Positions 54,351 to 62,838 of a stretch of DNA of 64,000 nucleotides are shown here, one piece after another. The notes below the pieces were generated by a model. That model was not told where the DNA came from. It saw nothing but the letters and a program-made list of their open reading frames with translations, and did no database searches. The stretch covers positions 396,476 through 460,475 of the forward strand of contig JAPLNI010000057.1 in NCBI GenBank assembly GCA_026692865.1. Reading direction: 5' to 3'. Positions within the stretch are counted from its first letter, which is position 1, and every line of letters starts with the position of its first letter. This DNA is from Planctomycetota bacterium. GTDB lineage: Bacteria > Planctomycetota > Planctomycetia > Pirellulales > Pirellulaceae. Made by a program: the position numbers and the translations under genes.

Positions 54351-55664
54351 TTAGATTGAAAAGAAGAAGCGAGTGATGTGATAGAAGACGGGAGCAGAAA
54401 AACAAATCGTATCAATTCGATCCAGCACTCCTGCATGACCAAGCACCAAGGTACCATAATCTTGAACATTCCGATTTCGCTTAATGGCTGACATCGTCAT
54501 GCCGCCGGCAAATCCAACGAACGCAATGATGATACTAATAAGTGCCGCTTCACCCATTTGAAACGGTGTGACTTTGTAAAGAACGGCACCTACTAAGCCG
54601 GCCGATAATGAACCTCCGATACAGCCTTCCCAAGTGCGTGAAGGACTAATTTCCTTGGCGACCACATGCTTGCCCGCAATCTGTCCCCAAGACCACTGCA
54701 ACACATCCGCGACTTGTGAAATCAAGATAAAGAAAAACACTAAACCTTCGCTGCTACCAGTCCAACGATTATGCGACGAATCGGCAAGGTCCAAATCGAG
54801 CAGTGCTGGTACGTGAGAAAGTGCGTACACACAAATCAACAATCCGCTTGTGATCTGTGCTGACCGCTCTAGAAATCTCTTATGATCTCCCGCCATCGCA
54901 ATCCGGGCCGGAATGAACAACGATGCATAAACCGGAATCATGATGCTATAGACCCCATAGAAATCGACAGGCTCCCCCGATTTCCATTCCCAATTCGTTT
55001 CACCCAAACCAATCAAAACATATTGAAGCGGCGTAAAGACAACAAGGCTCCAAAACAAAGCTCGATGGTCTCCACGTCGCGTTGGCGTCATGGTGATGAA
55101 TTCGCGAAAAGCCCAAAACGAAATCAAGCCGAACAAGATGATGATTCCGATTCGATGGACAACTAATCCAAACACAACGAACAAACAAATAGTCCACCAA
55201 GCTCGAAGCCGAAGCACAAATCGCTGAAGCTGAGCTGGGTTGAACGAAGAATTTGGCTGCCTAGTAAGATATCGAGCAATCGCGGTCGTTATCCCAAGGG
55301 CAATCACCACCGAGCTGAACAGGATGAGAAGTGGGTAGCTGATTGCGTTTCTCGAAATCTGCCTAAGTGGTTTTGCCGTGGTACCACTTCCGGTCGCAAC
55401 AGATTTTGAAGCGTTATCAACAACTACTTCATCCGAAGGCTGGGCTTTGGAAGCAGTAGTACCCTGCGATCCCGGTTCTGGCGTGGGCGGGACCGATTGG
55501 GGTTCGATTGCCTTGGCTCCGATTGTTGGTACTTCAACTGTTGGTACTTCAACCACAGCGGCTTCCGCTGCCGTAATCGCTGCTGGTTCGTTCTGTGCGT
55601 ACGCTATCAGACTGCTTGAAACAAGCAGGCAAAATGAGGAAACGATGGCGAAGTGCCTTAACAT
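54351..55664 (-). CDS. cdsA: Phosphatidate cytidylyltransferase with N-terminal extension
   Basis: CdsA makes CDP-diacylglycerol from phosphatidate and CTP at the inner membrane, the branch point of phospholipid synthesis. The C-terminal signature SPSRTWEGCIGGSLSAGLVG and the later MTMSAIKRNRNVQDYGTLVL, GHAGVLDRID are clear, with eight or so membrane spans. The 437 residues exceed the usual ~280-310 because of an N-terminal signal-like span (AIVSSFCLLVSSSLIAYAQ) and an Ala/Val/Pro/Ser-rich linker of about 70 residues, which is unusual. The start is the ATG at 55664; one seven codons upstream (55685) is possible. It is followed by tatD. Confidence 0.92.
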   Translation of the reverse strand: MLRHFAIVSSFCLLVSSSLIAYAQNEPAAITAAEAAVVEVPTVEVPTIGAKAIEPQSVPPTPEPGSQGTTASKAQPSDEVVVDNASKSVATGSGTTAKPLRQISRNAISYPLLILFSSVVIALGITTAIARYLTRQPNSSFNPAQLQRFVLRLRAWWTICLFVVFGLVVHRIGIIILFGLISFWAFREFITMTPTRRGDHRALFWSLVVFTPLQYVLIGLGETNWEWKSGEPVDFYGVYSIMIPVYASLFIPARIAMAGDHKRFLERSAQITSGLLICVYALSHVPALLDLDLADSSHNRWTGSSEGLVFFFILISQVADVLQWSWGQIAGKHVVAKEISPSRTWEGCIGGSLSAGLVGAVLYKVTPFQMGEAALISIIIAFVGFAGGMTMSAIKRNRNVQDYGTLVLGHAGVLDRIDTICFSAPVFYHITRFFFSI

Positions 55665-55899
55665 CAAGTCTACTTTTCGTCCCATTGCGAAGGAATTTAG
55701 CTTTACCAGAGCTTGGAATAGTAACCTGTTCCCCGCAAGACGGAAGAGCGAGTCCCTAAATGATTTCTTTGGTTGATTTTGCCCACGCCCTACAATCTAA
55801 CTAATCCGGACGATTCTTCGCGAAAGAAATAAATTTCTAATTCGCAAATTTGCAGCCGATAAAATCGTCGGGACAAACTTTGCGGCTAATTCAAAGCAG

Positions 55900-56397
55900 T
55901 TGGGAGTCCTGATTTACGACCAAGTACCTGATGGAGTGGACCCCTTGAGCGACCCAGATGTATTCCTACTTCAGGAAGTTGAGTCGGCGTCACCGGCGAA
56001 ACTACGCTTTCTTCTGATTCGCAAGGCCGTAGGACTTTGCCAAGTTTGTGCTGACATGTGGCAAGAAAAGCGGTACGACGAAGCCGCTGCCTGGATGATA
56101 CGAGTCCGCGATATTCTGGGTGAACTACTGGATGGGGTTACCGACCGAAGCAATCCGGCTGCAACCGGTGTGGTTGACCTCTATATCTACTTGTTAAAGA
56201 CGGTACTCGTAGCCGAGCAGTCGCATGATGTGGCCGCTCTTAAGGCAGTAACGGAAATTCTTGAGATCGAGCTCGAAACTTGGAACAGCTTCGTGCTACA
56301 AGAGTCTGGCGGAAGCTTATCAAAAGGCATCGGCGCACCACACGCGGTCGAGGCAACTATCGATGGTTGCTTGTCGATGCTCAACCTCTATGCCTAA
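55900..56397 (+). CDS. FliS-like flagellar export chaperone
   Basis: FliS binds flagellin in the cytoplasm and keeps it from polymerising before export. The 165-residue protein keeps the family pattern: an ESASPAKLRFLLIRKAVGLC start of helix 1, ADMWQEKRYDEAAAWMIRVR, DILGELLDGVTDRSNPAATG, VVDLYIYLLKTVLVAEQSHD and VTEILEIELETWNSFV. The usual short N-terminal YxxxQ-type segment is replaced by a different ~25 residues. The only start in range is TTG at 55900; the frame is open about 70 nt further. No flagellin or other flagellar gene is in the window, so it is an orphan copy. I am fairly sure of the fold, less of the function. Confidence 0.72.
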   Translation: MGVLIYDQVPDGVDPLSDPDVFLLQEVESASPAKLRFLLIRKAVGLCQVCADMWQEKRYDEAAAWMIRVRDILGELLDGVTDRSNPAATGVVDLYIYLLKTVLVAEQSHDVAALKAVTEILEIELETWNSFVLQESGGSLSKGIGAPHAVEATIDGCLSMLNLYA

Positions 56398-56461
56398 GTA
56401 ATTCGGCGGCGTCACATAAGCCGCTATGCTCACTCGAACTGATTACAAAAACCAACTCGTC

Positions 56462-57184
56462 TCAGCCCTGAATTCGTACTGGGGTTGGGAATTCGATCAC
56501 GAATTTGGTCCCGCGGCCAACTTCGCTCTGAACAGCAATTCGCCCTCCGTGGGATTCAATGATTTTTCTTGCCGTTGGTAGCCCAAGCCCCGAGCCACCA
56601 TTCTTAGTTGAATAGAATGGTTCGAACATTTTCAACGCAGTCGTCTCTTCCATGCCGACTCCGGTATCAATTAGATCGATCGCCACTCCACCGGATATTC
56701 CATAAGTTCTCGCAATCAGTTGCCCTTCTCCGGGCATCGACTCCAAAGCGTTTTTCACCAAGTTGATCAACGCAGATTGAAGAGAATCTTTGTGGAGCGA
56801 GATACTCGGTAAATCAGGATCCAAATACCGAACAATTTCTATCGATTGCTTTTGCGCCTGTGCTTGGAACATGTCAAGCACAATCGAGACCTGCTCGTTC
56901 AAGCTGCCCGGCGTCATATCTAAATCACGCAATTTCGCGAACTTCAGAAAGTCGCGTAGAAGCGTTTCCATCCGCTCGCACTGCTGACGAATCATGTCGA
57001 CTTTCGAAGTGGCTCTTCGAACACCAGCCCATTCGCTCTCCTCTAGTTCTTCCGCAAGCAGATCCACGTTCATGTGGATTACAGAAAGCGGGTTCTTAAT
57101 CTCATGTGCTAAGGAACCCGCCAATTCGGCGAGTTCATGAAACTGTCTACGAAGGTCAGCTTCGCTTATAAAGGGCGATTCCAT
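56462..57184 (-). CDS. Minimal sensor histidine kinase (no sensory domain)
   Basis: The 240-residue protein consists only of a HisKA dimerisation domain (phospho-acceptor His in LAGSLAHEIKNPLSVIHMNV) and a HATPase_c domain (N box VKNALESMPGEGQ, G1 DTGVGMEET, G2 GGSGLGLPTARKIIES). It has no membrane span and no sensor domain, so its input must come from a partner protein, as with NtrB/FlrB-like cytoplasmic kinases whose PAS part is absent here. No response regulator is adjacent. It converges on the fliS-like gene across 64 nt. A role in flagellar control is speculation from that position. Confidence 0.87.
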   Translation of the reverse strand: MESPFISEADLRRQFHELAELAGSLAHEIKNPLSVIHMNVDLLAEELEESEWAGVRRATSKVDMIRQQCERMETLLRDFLKFAKLRDLDMTPGSLNEQVSIVLDMFQAQAQKQSIEIVRYLDPDLPSISLHKDSLQSALINLVKNALESMPGEGQLIARTYGISGGVAIDLIDTGVGMEETTALKMFEPFYSTKNGGSGLGLPTARKIIESHGGRIAVQSEVGRGTKFVIEFPTPVRIQG

Positions 57185-57251
57185 AGATCACGATCGTTAG
57201 CTGTAGCGATCGCACTTTTGAAGGCGACCGCCGAACTCGTTGCTACGTAAA

Positions 57252-58505
57252 CTACTCTGGTAGTTTATTCGTCGCCACAACCGGAAGCGGTCCAGTAAGA
57301 GACTTCATAAACTCGACTAAGTCAGCTTTGTCCTGAGCCGACAGGTCAAGCTTTTGAATCTTATTGCTGAGGGTTGGATTCGGGTGTCCTCCCTTAGCGT
57401 ACCATTCGACGACCTCTTCGAGAGTCTTTTGGCTTCCGTCGTGCATGTAAGGACCGTGTTGAACAATGTTTCGAATTGTTGGAGTCTTAAACGCTCCAAG
57501 GTCTTTTTCATCCTTCGTCACCGCAAATCTCCCAACGTCTGGAGTCGCGGCGTCCATCCCAACTCCCAGGTTGTGATACAGCTCGTCGCTGAAATTTGCA
57601 CCAACGTGGCAAGCCGAGCAATTCGACTTCACACTGAAAAACAGAGTGCGACCACGCTTGGCAGATTCAGTCATTGGATTCGCATCAGCTAATGACTTTG
57701 CTTTGGTGTACTTGCCGTACAGTTCTGGATCGTCTGTCTTGAGTGCAGCGAGATCTTCAAGATCATCTGCGAAGGCTTCTTCCATCTTTCGGACAGGTTC
57801 AGAATAGTCGTAAGGACTTGGGCCGGTTACAAGGACTCGCTCGAAGGCAGCAATGGCTCGACCAACATCCTCGATATTTGGCTTCCGTCCGAAGATTTTA
57901 TCGAACTGCATTTTGTAACCGGGGTTGGTCGCAACGAGCGCGACAACTGCCGAGTGTGAGCCGCCCATTTCGATTGGGTTTGCAATCGGACCAACAGCTT
58001 GCCCTTCTAAAGAGTCCGCTCGTCCGTCCCAAAACTGAGCCTTGCTTAGGATTCTATTGAAAGAAACTGGAGAGTTTCGATTGCCCGTCTGACCTTTGAT
58101 ACCGATCCCAAATTGGCTGTTGAAACCGTAGCCGCTGTCAGGATGATGGCAGGACGCACAACTGATTGAATTGTCACCAGAAAGGCGGGTGTCAAAATAA
58201 AGCTGTCGCCCTAACTCGATTTTTGCACGTGTTAGCGGGTTATCCTCGGGAATGTAGATAGCGTCTTTCCCTTGGTCCAACCCAAGAGGTAGAACTACTT
58301 CTAAAGGAACATGGTTTTTCGGGTTGTCCAAGAATGCCTTGATCTCAATAACGCTCAGCTTGTAAGCACCGCTCGGAATCCCACTTGTAAGTTCAGGCGA
58401 CCCGAGTTTTACAATCTCGGGAGCGACGGCGAACGACTCTTGAGACGTTGTAGTATTGAAAACCGTTATCGCAAAAGCGATGGAGAGCAGCGACTTAAGT
58501 TTCAT
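57252..58505 (-). CDS. Di-haem cytochrome c peroxidase (CcpA/MauG family)
   Basis: A periplasmic di-haem enzyme with two CXXCH haem sites, CASCHHPDSGYGFN and CSACHVGANF, and family blocks LGRQLYFDTRLSGDNSISCA, NRNSPVSFNRILSKAQFWDG, RADSLEGQAVGPIANPIEMG and FKTPTIRNIVQHGPYMHDGS. The fold fits bacterial cytochrome c peroxidases that reduce H2O2, or MauG-like modification enzymes; the two cannot be separated here. A signal peptide (MKLKSLLSIAFAITVFNTTT) starts at the ATG at 58505; the frame runs 41 codons further without conserved sequence. It stands alone and is divergent from larE. Confidence 0.93.
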   Translation of the reverse strand: MKLKSLLSIAFAITVFNTTTSQESFAVAPEIVKLGSPELTSGIPSGAYKLSVIEIKAFLDNPKNHVPLEVVLPLGLDQGKDAIYIPEDNPLTRAKIELGRQLYFDTRLSGDNSISCASCHHPDSGYGFNSQFGIGIKGQTGNRNSPVSFNRILSKAQFWDGRADSLEGQAVGPIANPIEMGGSHSAVVALVATNPGYKMQFDKIFGRKPNIEDVGRAIAAFERVLVTGPSPYDYSEPVRKMEEAFADDLEDLAALKTDDPELYGKYTKAKSLADANPMTESAKRGRTLFFSVKSNCSACHVGANFSDELYHNLGVGMDAATPDVGRFAVTKDEKDLGAFKTPTIRNIVQHGPYMHDGSQKTLEEVVEWYAKGGHPNPTLSNKIQKLDLSAQDKADLVEFMKSLTGPLPVVATNKLPE

Positions 58506-58839
58506 TGGGGGTGACTTTTTCAACAGAGGAAACGGAGGGGAAAAAAGGTTGCGTCGGCAATAAATTTGTAACCAATACGCCAAGGAAAATTTCGGAAAGC
58601 CTCTACATTCAACCACTGGCATGACCAAAACTCAACCACTGGCATAATCGAAATGTCAGGCCGACTCATTTGGACGAATTTTAATCTTTCGATTCGTTTT
58701 CGCAACAATCGAATTTCGGATAGTGTAACGTCGAGTCAACTACAATAATATTGGCTTGAAAATCCACACGAAGAAATACTACACGCGGCTTTTCAAGGTT
58801 TCAAAGTATTCGAAGACCAGCGGTTTTGCTCGGAAAAAT

Positions 58840-59757
58840 ATGAATCCTCAACCCTTGCCCGGCTTAAATCAAGAAGCATACGCAGATTCAGGCAATCTGA
58901 TTTCAGGGCTAGCGGAGCAACTTGTGCGTTCTATAGCTGGCTTAGAACCTTGCGCTGTCGCCTTTTCGGGAGGTGTCGATAGTAGCGTTGTTGCAAAAGC
59001 AGCATGGCTTGCCTTGGGTGATCGGTCAGTCGCGGTCACAGGCATCGGAGCCGCAGTCAGTGAAATTGATCTGCAGTGGGCTCGCGAAGTGACCAATGTT
59101 ATTGGAATTCGTCACGTGCAAATTCCTACCGCAGAGATCGACGACCCAGATTACCTTCGCAATGACACCAAGCGATGCTACTTTTGTAAAAGTCATTTAT
59201 ACAAATCCGCGACTCAGTGGGGAAATGAACACGGATTCAGGCACGTCCTCTCGGGAACGAACTGGGACGACTTGTCCGACTATCGGCCTGGTCTTGTGGC
59301 CGCTGCTGAACACGCTGTCATTGCGCCGCTAGCCGATCTTAAGATCGGGAAGGCTAAGGTTCGGCAACTTGCAGAGTACTGGCAATTGCCAGTTGCACAT
59401 CGCCCGGCAAGTCCCTGCCTTGCAAGTCGGATCGCTTATGGTCAAAGCGTTTCGAAGGAACGTCTCAAGCGGATTGAATCAGCGGAAGCGTGGCTACATC
59501 AACAAGGCTTCCACGACGTGCGTGTCCGACTGCACGCAGACGAACTTGCACGTGTTGAACTCGCCGATTCTGAATTGATCCGTCTCCTGGACTCAAGTTG
59601 CCGTGATGCAATAAACCACGCGCTTCGAGAGATGGGCTTTCGTTATGTCACCATTGATCTAGGTGGCCGTCAATCGGGTTCTATGAATCGATCTATTCCG
59701 AATCAAACGTCTGCAAATCCAACTTCGCTGCGTCAGTCGTTACCGGTTTTGCAGTAA
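58840..59757 (+). CDS. larE: LarE-type ATP-dependent sacrificial sulfur transferase
   Basis: LarE activates a pyridinium dinucleotide with ATP and transfers sulfur from one of its own cysteines (or a cluster) to build the nickel-pincer cofactor of lactate racemase and related enzymes. The PP-loop AVAFSGGVDSSVVAKAAWLA, DLQWAREVTNVIGIRHVQIP, RCYFCKSHLY with CXXC and HRPASPCLASRIAYG with the expected sulfur-donor Cys are present. The start is the ATG at 58840; a TTG at 58756 opens the same frame. larB, larC or a racemase are not in the window, so its target is elsewhere. Its 3' end overlaps the minus-strand membrane gene by 65 nt. Confidence 0.88.
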   Translation: MNPQPLPGLNQEAYADSGNLISGLAEQLVRSIAGLEPCAVAFSGGVDSSVVAKAAWLALGDRSVAVTGIGAAVSEIDLQWAREVTNVIGIRHVQIPTAEIDDPDYLRNDTKRCYFCKSHLYKSATQWGNEHGFRHVLSGTNWDDLSDYRPGLVAAAEHAVIAPLADLKIGKAKVRQLAEYWQLPVAHRPASPCLASRIAYGQSVSKERLKRIESAEAWLHQQGFHDVRVRLHADELARVELADSELIRLLDSSCRDAINHALREMGFRYVTIDLGGRQSGSMNRSIPNQTSANPTSLRQSLPVLQ

Positions 59758-60646
59758 TCAAAAGCATCACAATGAGAATCGATGCAACTTGTGCGATTGC
59801 TTCGACGATTCGCTCCTCAAGGCGTGGGATACTCACAACGCGTGCCTCGGTAAAAATCCGTCGATTACCAATCTGCTTAGGGAGTAAGGGTAACGAAACA
59901 GATCTTTTCAGGAATATAGGAGAAGATGAAGCAACGATCTCAATATTTCGATCAGTCCAATAACCTTCGATTTGAGCCGTAACATACGGCGAAGCGATTC
60001 GTGTACCTGAGGTAGCGAAAACGATTCCCATGATAATCCAAACGCGATAAGTTCGATTCGCTATTGCCAAGGCGAGTACAATCCACAACACAGAAAACAT
60101 GAATGCCCCCCAGGCGGCGTGCACAAACTGAGTCATCGCCGGATAACTGCTCCACTCGCCAATCTTTGGTAACACTCGAAAGCAAGCCATCACAATCGCG
60201 GCAAGCGTTAGCCCAATAAAGAGATCGATCAAACGAATCGGATCTGGTTTCAAACGAGGAATAAACCACGAGCTTGAAATCGCAGCCAAAACCCTCAAAC
60301 AAATCCAAGCCACACAGAAATAAACAACCCAATGATATGCGTTTGCAATAAGAGCCTGGCGATCATACACGCCGTCATGAAAGATCCAATTCCAAAGAAA
60401 GAAAAAGCAAGTTGCGATACTAAGGGATAAAAGCCACAAGAAAATCGAATTCAATCGAAATCGTGCTTGTGCTGAATATGGTTGCCAAGCAACGATCGAT
60501 ACACAAGCCAAGAGTGGCGAAAACAATATCATTGTTCCGACTTGGCTTGGTAACTCCCAACCCATCATAACAGCCATCCTCCGAAGAATAGCTGCAACAG
60601 CCGTCATCGCTACTGCACCCCACAAATATCGACGTAAACGGTGCAT
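59693..60646 (-). CDS. Polytopic membrane protein of unknown function
   Basis: I do not recognise this 317-residue protein. It has about eight hydrophobic segments, for example LWGAVAMTAVAAILRRMAVM, LFIGLTLAAIVMACFRVLPK, FSVLWIVLALAIANRTYRVW and a late IAQVASILIVMLLITAKPVT, with a soluble stretch (residues ~230-285) before the last span. The final 65 nt overlap the end of larE on the opposite strand. The overlap and the lack of a known family leave function open. Confidence 0.72.
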   Translation of the reverse strand: MHRLRRYLWGAVAMTAVAAILRRMAVMMGWELPSQVGTMILFSPLLACVSIVAWQPYSAQARFRLNSIFLWLLSLSIATCFFFLWNWIFHDGVYDRQALIANAYHWVVYFCVAWICLRVLAAISSSWFIPRLKPDPIRLIDLFIGLTLAAIVMACFRVLPKIGEWSSYPAMTQFVHAAWGAFMFSVLWIVLALAIANRTYRVWIIMGIVFATSGTRIASPYVTAQIEGYWTDRNIEIVASSSPIFLKRSVSLPLLPKQIGNRRIFTEARVVSIPRLEERIVEAIAQVASILIVMLLITAKPVTTDAAKLDLQTFDSE

Positions 60647-60895
60647 TAGACAAAACTCATATCTCGAAGGTAATCACACAAAAGATGCCCATGTCGCAGA
60701 ACTACAGATCGACTTCGCGAAGTGTCAACCGAAACCGAAAAGGATCTTCAACTTATCGTACCTATAAAGCATTTGGTAATTAAATAACTGAAAGTGTTTC
60801 CGTTTCATAAATCACCGATGATGCTGCTTATAGAGATCTGAGCGAAGCTGATCGATTGTGCAGATATGCAATCCGAGATTTTGAACGAATAGCAC

Positions 60896-61951
60896 TCACT
60901 CTTTAAAACATTTGCGAAGCTTGTGATCGCTATTTAAAACATCGATGGCTTGCTGTCTGGAACCTGGCAGTGTTAGAACGGTGAAGTAACCTGGCTTGAT
61001 TGAGGGAGCTTTATCCAAAGCTTCCAGCCATTCGGGAAGTAGGAAGGGATCTTCAATGACGATGTCCCAGAACCCGGTTGCCGCGAATAGTTCGGCGATG
61101 TCATTCGAGCTTTGTTTCTGAAGTAAGCTCATCCAATAGGTCGCGACTCCAACTTGCAAACCGTGTAATCGGGGACGCTCGGAAATCTGATCCAAAGCAT
61201 GCGAGATAAGATGTTCGCTTCCACTCGCTGGACGTGAAGAACCACAAACCTCCATCGCAATTCCGTGCATCATCAAAGAGGTGGCGAGCTGACGTAACCC
61301 TGTTTCGTCGAGTTGCGGGCTGGCCATGAAGGCATGGACGCTTCCGTCCGAAAGCAAAGCGGCGAAATCGTCAACTGGCTCTGCCGTGTTGTGGAATGAT
61401 AACTTCCAATCGCGAATGGCTGTAAACTTGGCTGCCAGATCTCCAACACCCGATAGGCTGAGACTTCGCGGTGCCTGTGCACACACTCGCGTGTCGACAA
61501 TGACTCCAAACGGCATAGCGGCTGCTAACGAGCGACGCTTTCCCTCGATCGTCAAACTTACCTGCGGACTACAAAAACCATCGTTCGATAACGATGTTGG
61601 TATTGAGAAAAACGGAAGCTTACCTAGAAAAGCAACATACTTAGCCATGTCCAACGCTTTCCCACCACCGACGGCGACAATGGCTGTCGGACGATCATGA
61701 AGCTCACGAAAAAACGTGATCGCGTGCTCGAAGACATTATCGTTTACTTCGTTCCAAGCAACAACTTCGATCTTCGAATCAGCCAACGCGCCTCGAAGCA
61801 GATCGATGATTCCATTTGGCAACCCCTTGCTTTGAAAGACGACAACGCGTTGATGGCCCATCCGGTCAAGATAGATTCCACTTCTAGCCAATGCCCCTGG
61901 CTTGATCCTGACCAACGTCGGAATAGTTACGCGTGTGATCATTCGATTCAT
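60896..61951 (-). CDS. sn-glycerol-1-phosphate dehydrogenase family protein (EgsA/AraM-like)
   Basis: G1P dehydrogenases reduce dihydroxyacetone phosphate to sn-glycerol 1-phosphate, the archaeal lipid backbone; bacterial members such as AraM also exist. Family signatures are IVAVGGGKALDMAKYVAFLG (nucleotide binding), IPTSLSNDGFCSPQVSLTI, SLSGVGDLAAKFTAIRDWKL, and the metal-binding GSEHLISHALDQISERPRLH with HGLQVGVATYWMSL. It is cytoplasmic. Its ATG overlaps the HAD phosphatase stop by 4 nt (61948-61951), so the two are translationally coupled. The combination suggests a two-step conversion of glycerol phosphates, but the product is inference. Confidence 0.9.
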   Translation of the reverse strand: MNRMITRVTIPTLVRIKPGALARSGIYLDRMGHQRVVVFQSKGLPNGIIDLLRGALADSKIEVVAWNEVNDNVFEHAITFFRELHDRPTAIVAVGGGKALDMAKYVAFLGKLPFFSIPTSLSNDGFCSPQVSLTIEGKRRSLAAAMPFGVIVDTRVCAQAPRSLSLSGVGDLAAKFTAIRDWKLSFHNTAEPVDDFAALLSDGSVHAFMASPQLDETGLRQLATSLMMHGIAMEVCGSSRPASGSEHLISHALDQISERPRLHGLQVGVATYWMSLLQKQSSNDIAELFAATGFWDIVIEDPFLLPEWLEALDKAPSIKPGYFTVLTLPGSRQQAIDVLNSDHKLRKCFKE

Positions 61952-62643
61952 AGTTTGGTAATCTCAATCAGCCGATCAGCAATCTGCGACCAACAGCTGA
62001 AAGGTTGAAACTCTGCCCTATCGCGTTTCAATACATCAGCCAAGTCACGACGCGCGAATCGTAAATCTGCAGTGACCATCTTAGCCGCTTCGACATCCGG
62101 GAAACCATCACCCGCAAACGCGACGGTGGCACCTGTTTCTAAAAAGTGCCGAACGATTCCGGCTTTGTTAATGCCATAAAGGTGGCTTAAGAACGGGGAC
62201 TCGATAGGCATTTCCATTCGCAACCCATGACCACTTTCAAATCGTCCTGGATTAGCGTGTACTTCCAGGTTCACGTCTGCGATCGATAACAGCTTATCGA
62301 TGTACCACTCGCAACCTGCTGATGCGATCACAATCCGCCATCCCGATGCTTCCAAATGCGAAACAGAATCCTTTAAATTCGGCACCAACTTCATTTGGTT
62401 GATAAGCTTGAGTACAGTTGATTCATCGGTTGGAATTGCCTGAAAGTACTTTTGCAAAGCCTCAAAATGCGTAAGCCTGCCCGCTCGATAATCAACCCAA
62501 TAGTCAGGCAAGTCGCGCGGTAGTAATTGCTCTACCACCAGCGAATAAAAGTCGCGATCGGTCATCGTTCCATCGAAGTCCGTTACCAACACTCGCTTGT
62601 TGTTCAATATGATTCTTTCAATATGTGATTGGCAATCTATCAA
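61948..62643 (-). CDS. HAD-family phosphatase (phosphoserine phosphatase/MtnX-like)
   Basis: A 231-residue haloacid-dehalogenase phosphatase. The motifs are VLVTDFDGTMTDRDFYSLVV (DxDGT nucleophile), GWRIVIASAGCEWYIDKLLS (motif II Ser) and VAFAGDGFPDVEAAKMV (motif IV acidic pair); the cap domain lies between motifs I and II. This layout is that of the PSP/MtnX subgroup, which removes phosphate from small metabolites. Substrate unknown. It is upstream of, and overlaps by 4 nt with, the glycerol-1-phosphate dehydrogenase gene, so it may act on glycerol 1-phosphate or a related compound. The start at 62643 is taken without an independent ribosome-binding site. Confidence 0.88.
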   Translation of the reverse strand: MIDCQSHIERIILNNKRVLVTDFDGTMTDRDFYSLVVEQLLPRDLPDYWVDYRAGRLTHFEALQKYFQAIPTDESTVLKLINQMKLVPNLKDSVSHLEASGWRIVIASAGCEWYIDKLLSIADVNLEVHANPGRFESGHGLRMEMPIESPFLSHLYGINKAGIVRHFLETGATVAFAGDGFPDVEAAKMVTADLRFARRDLADVLKRDRAEFQPFSCWSQIADRLIEITKL

Positions 62644-62727
62644 AATGCTAAGCGAAATAGACTATCTGCTGTCCTTCCATGAATACTTGTCTCACCTTGT
62701 GTTCCTCATCGATTTGAATCGCTCCGG

Positions 62728-62771
62728 CGAGTAGCAGTACGAGTACCATTACATTGAGCACGAGTACGATT
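62728..62771. repeat. Degenerate GAGTAC/GAGCAC-type simple repeat
   Basis: GAGTAGCAGTACGAGTACC followed by GAGCACGAGTACGA, i.e. imperfect 6-nt units (GAGTAC/GAGCAC) in the 195-nt gap between the cytochrome gene and the HAD gene. It does not encode an ORF. Confidence 0.4.
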
Positions 62772-62838
62772 AAACGCAAAAAATAGCAGAGTTGGCCAAG
62801 AAGCGGCGATCATTTCATTCTTCTGACACCGATTGAGC

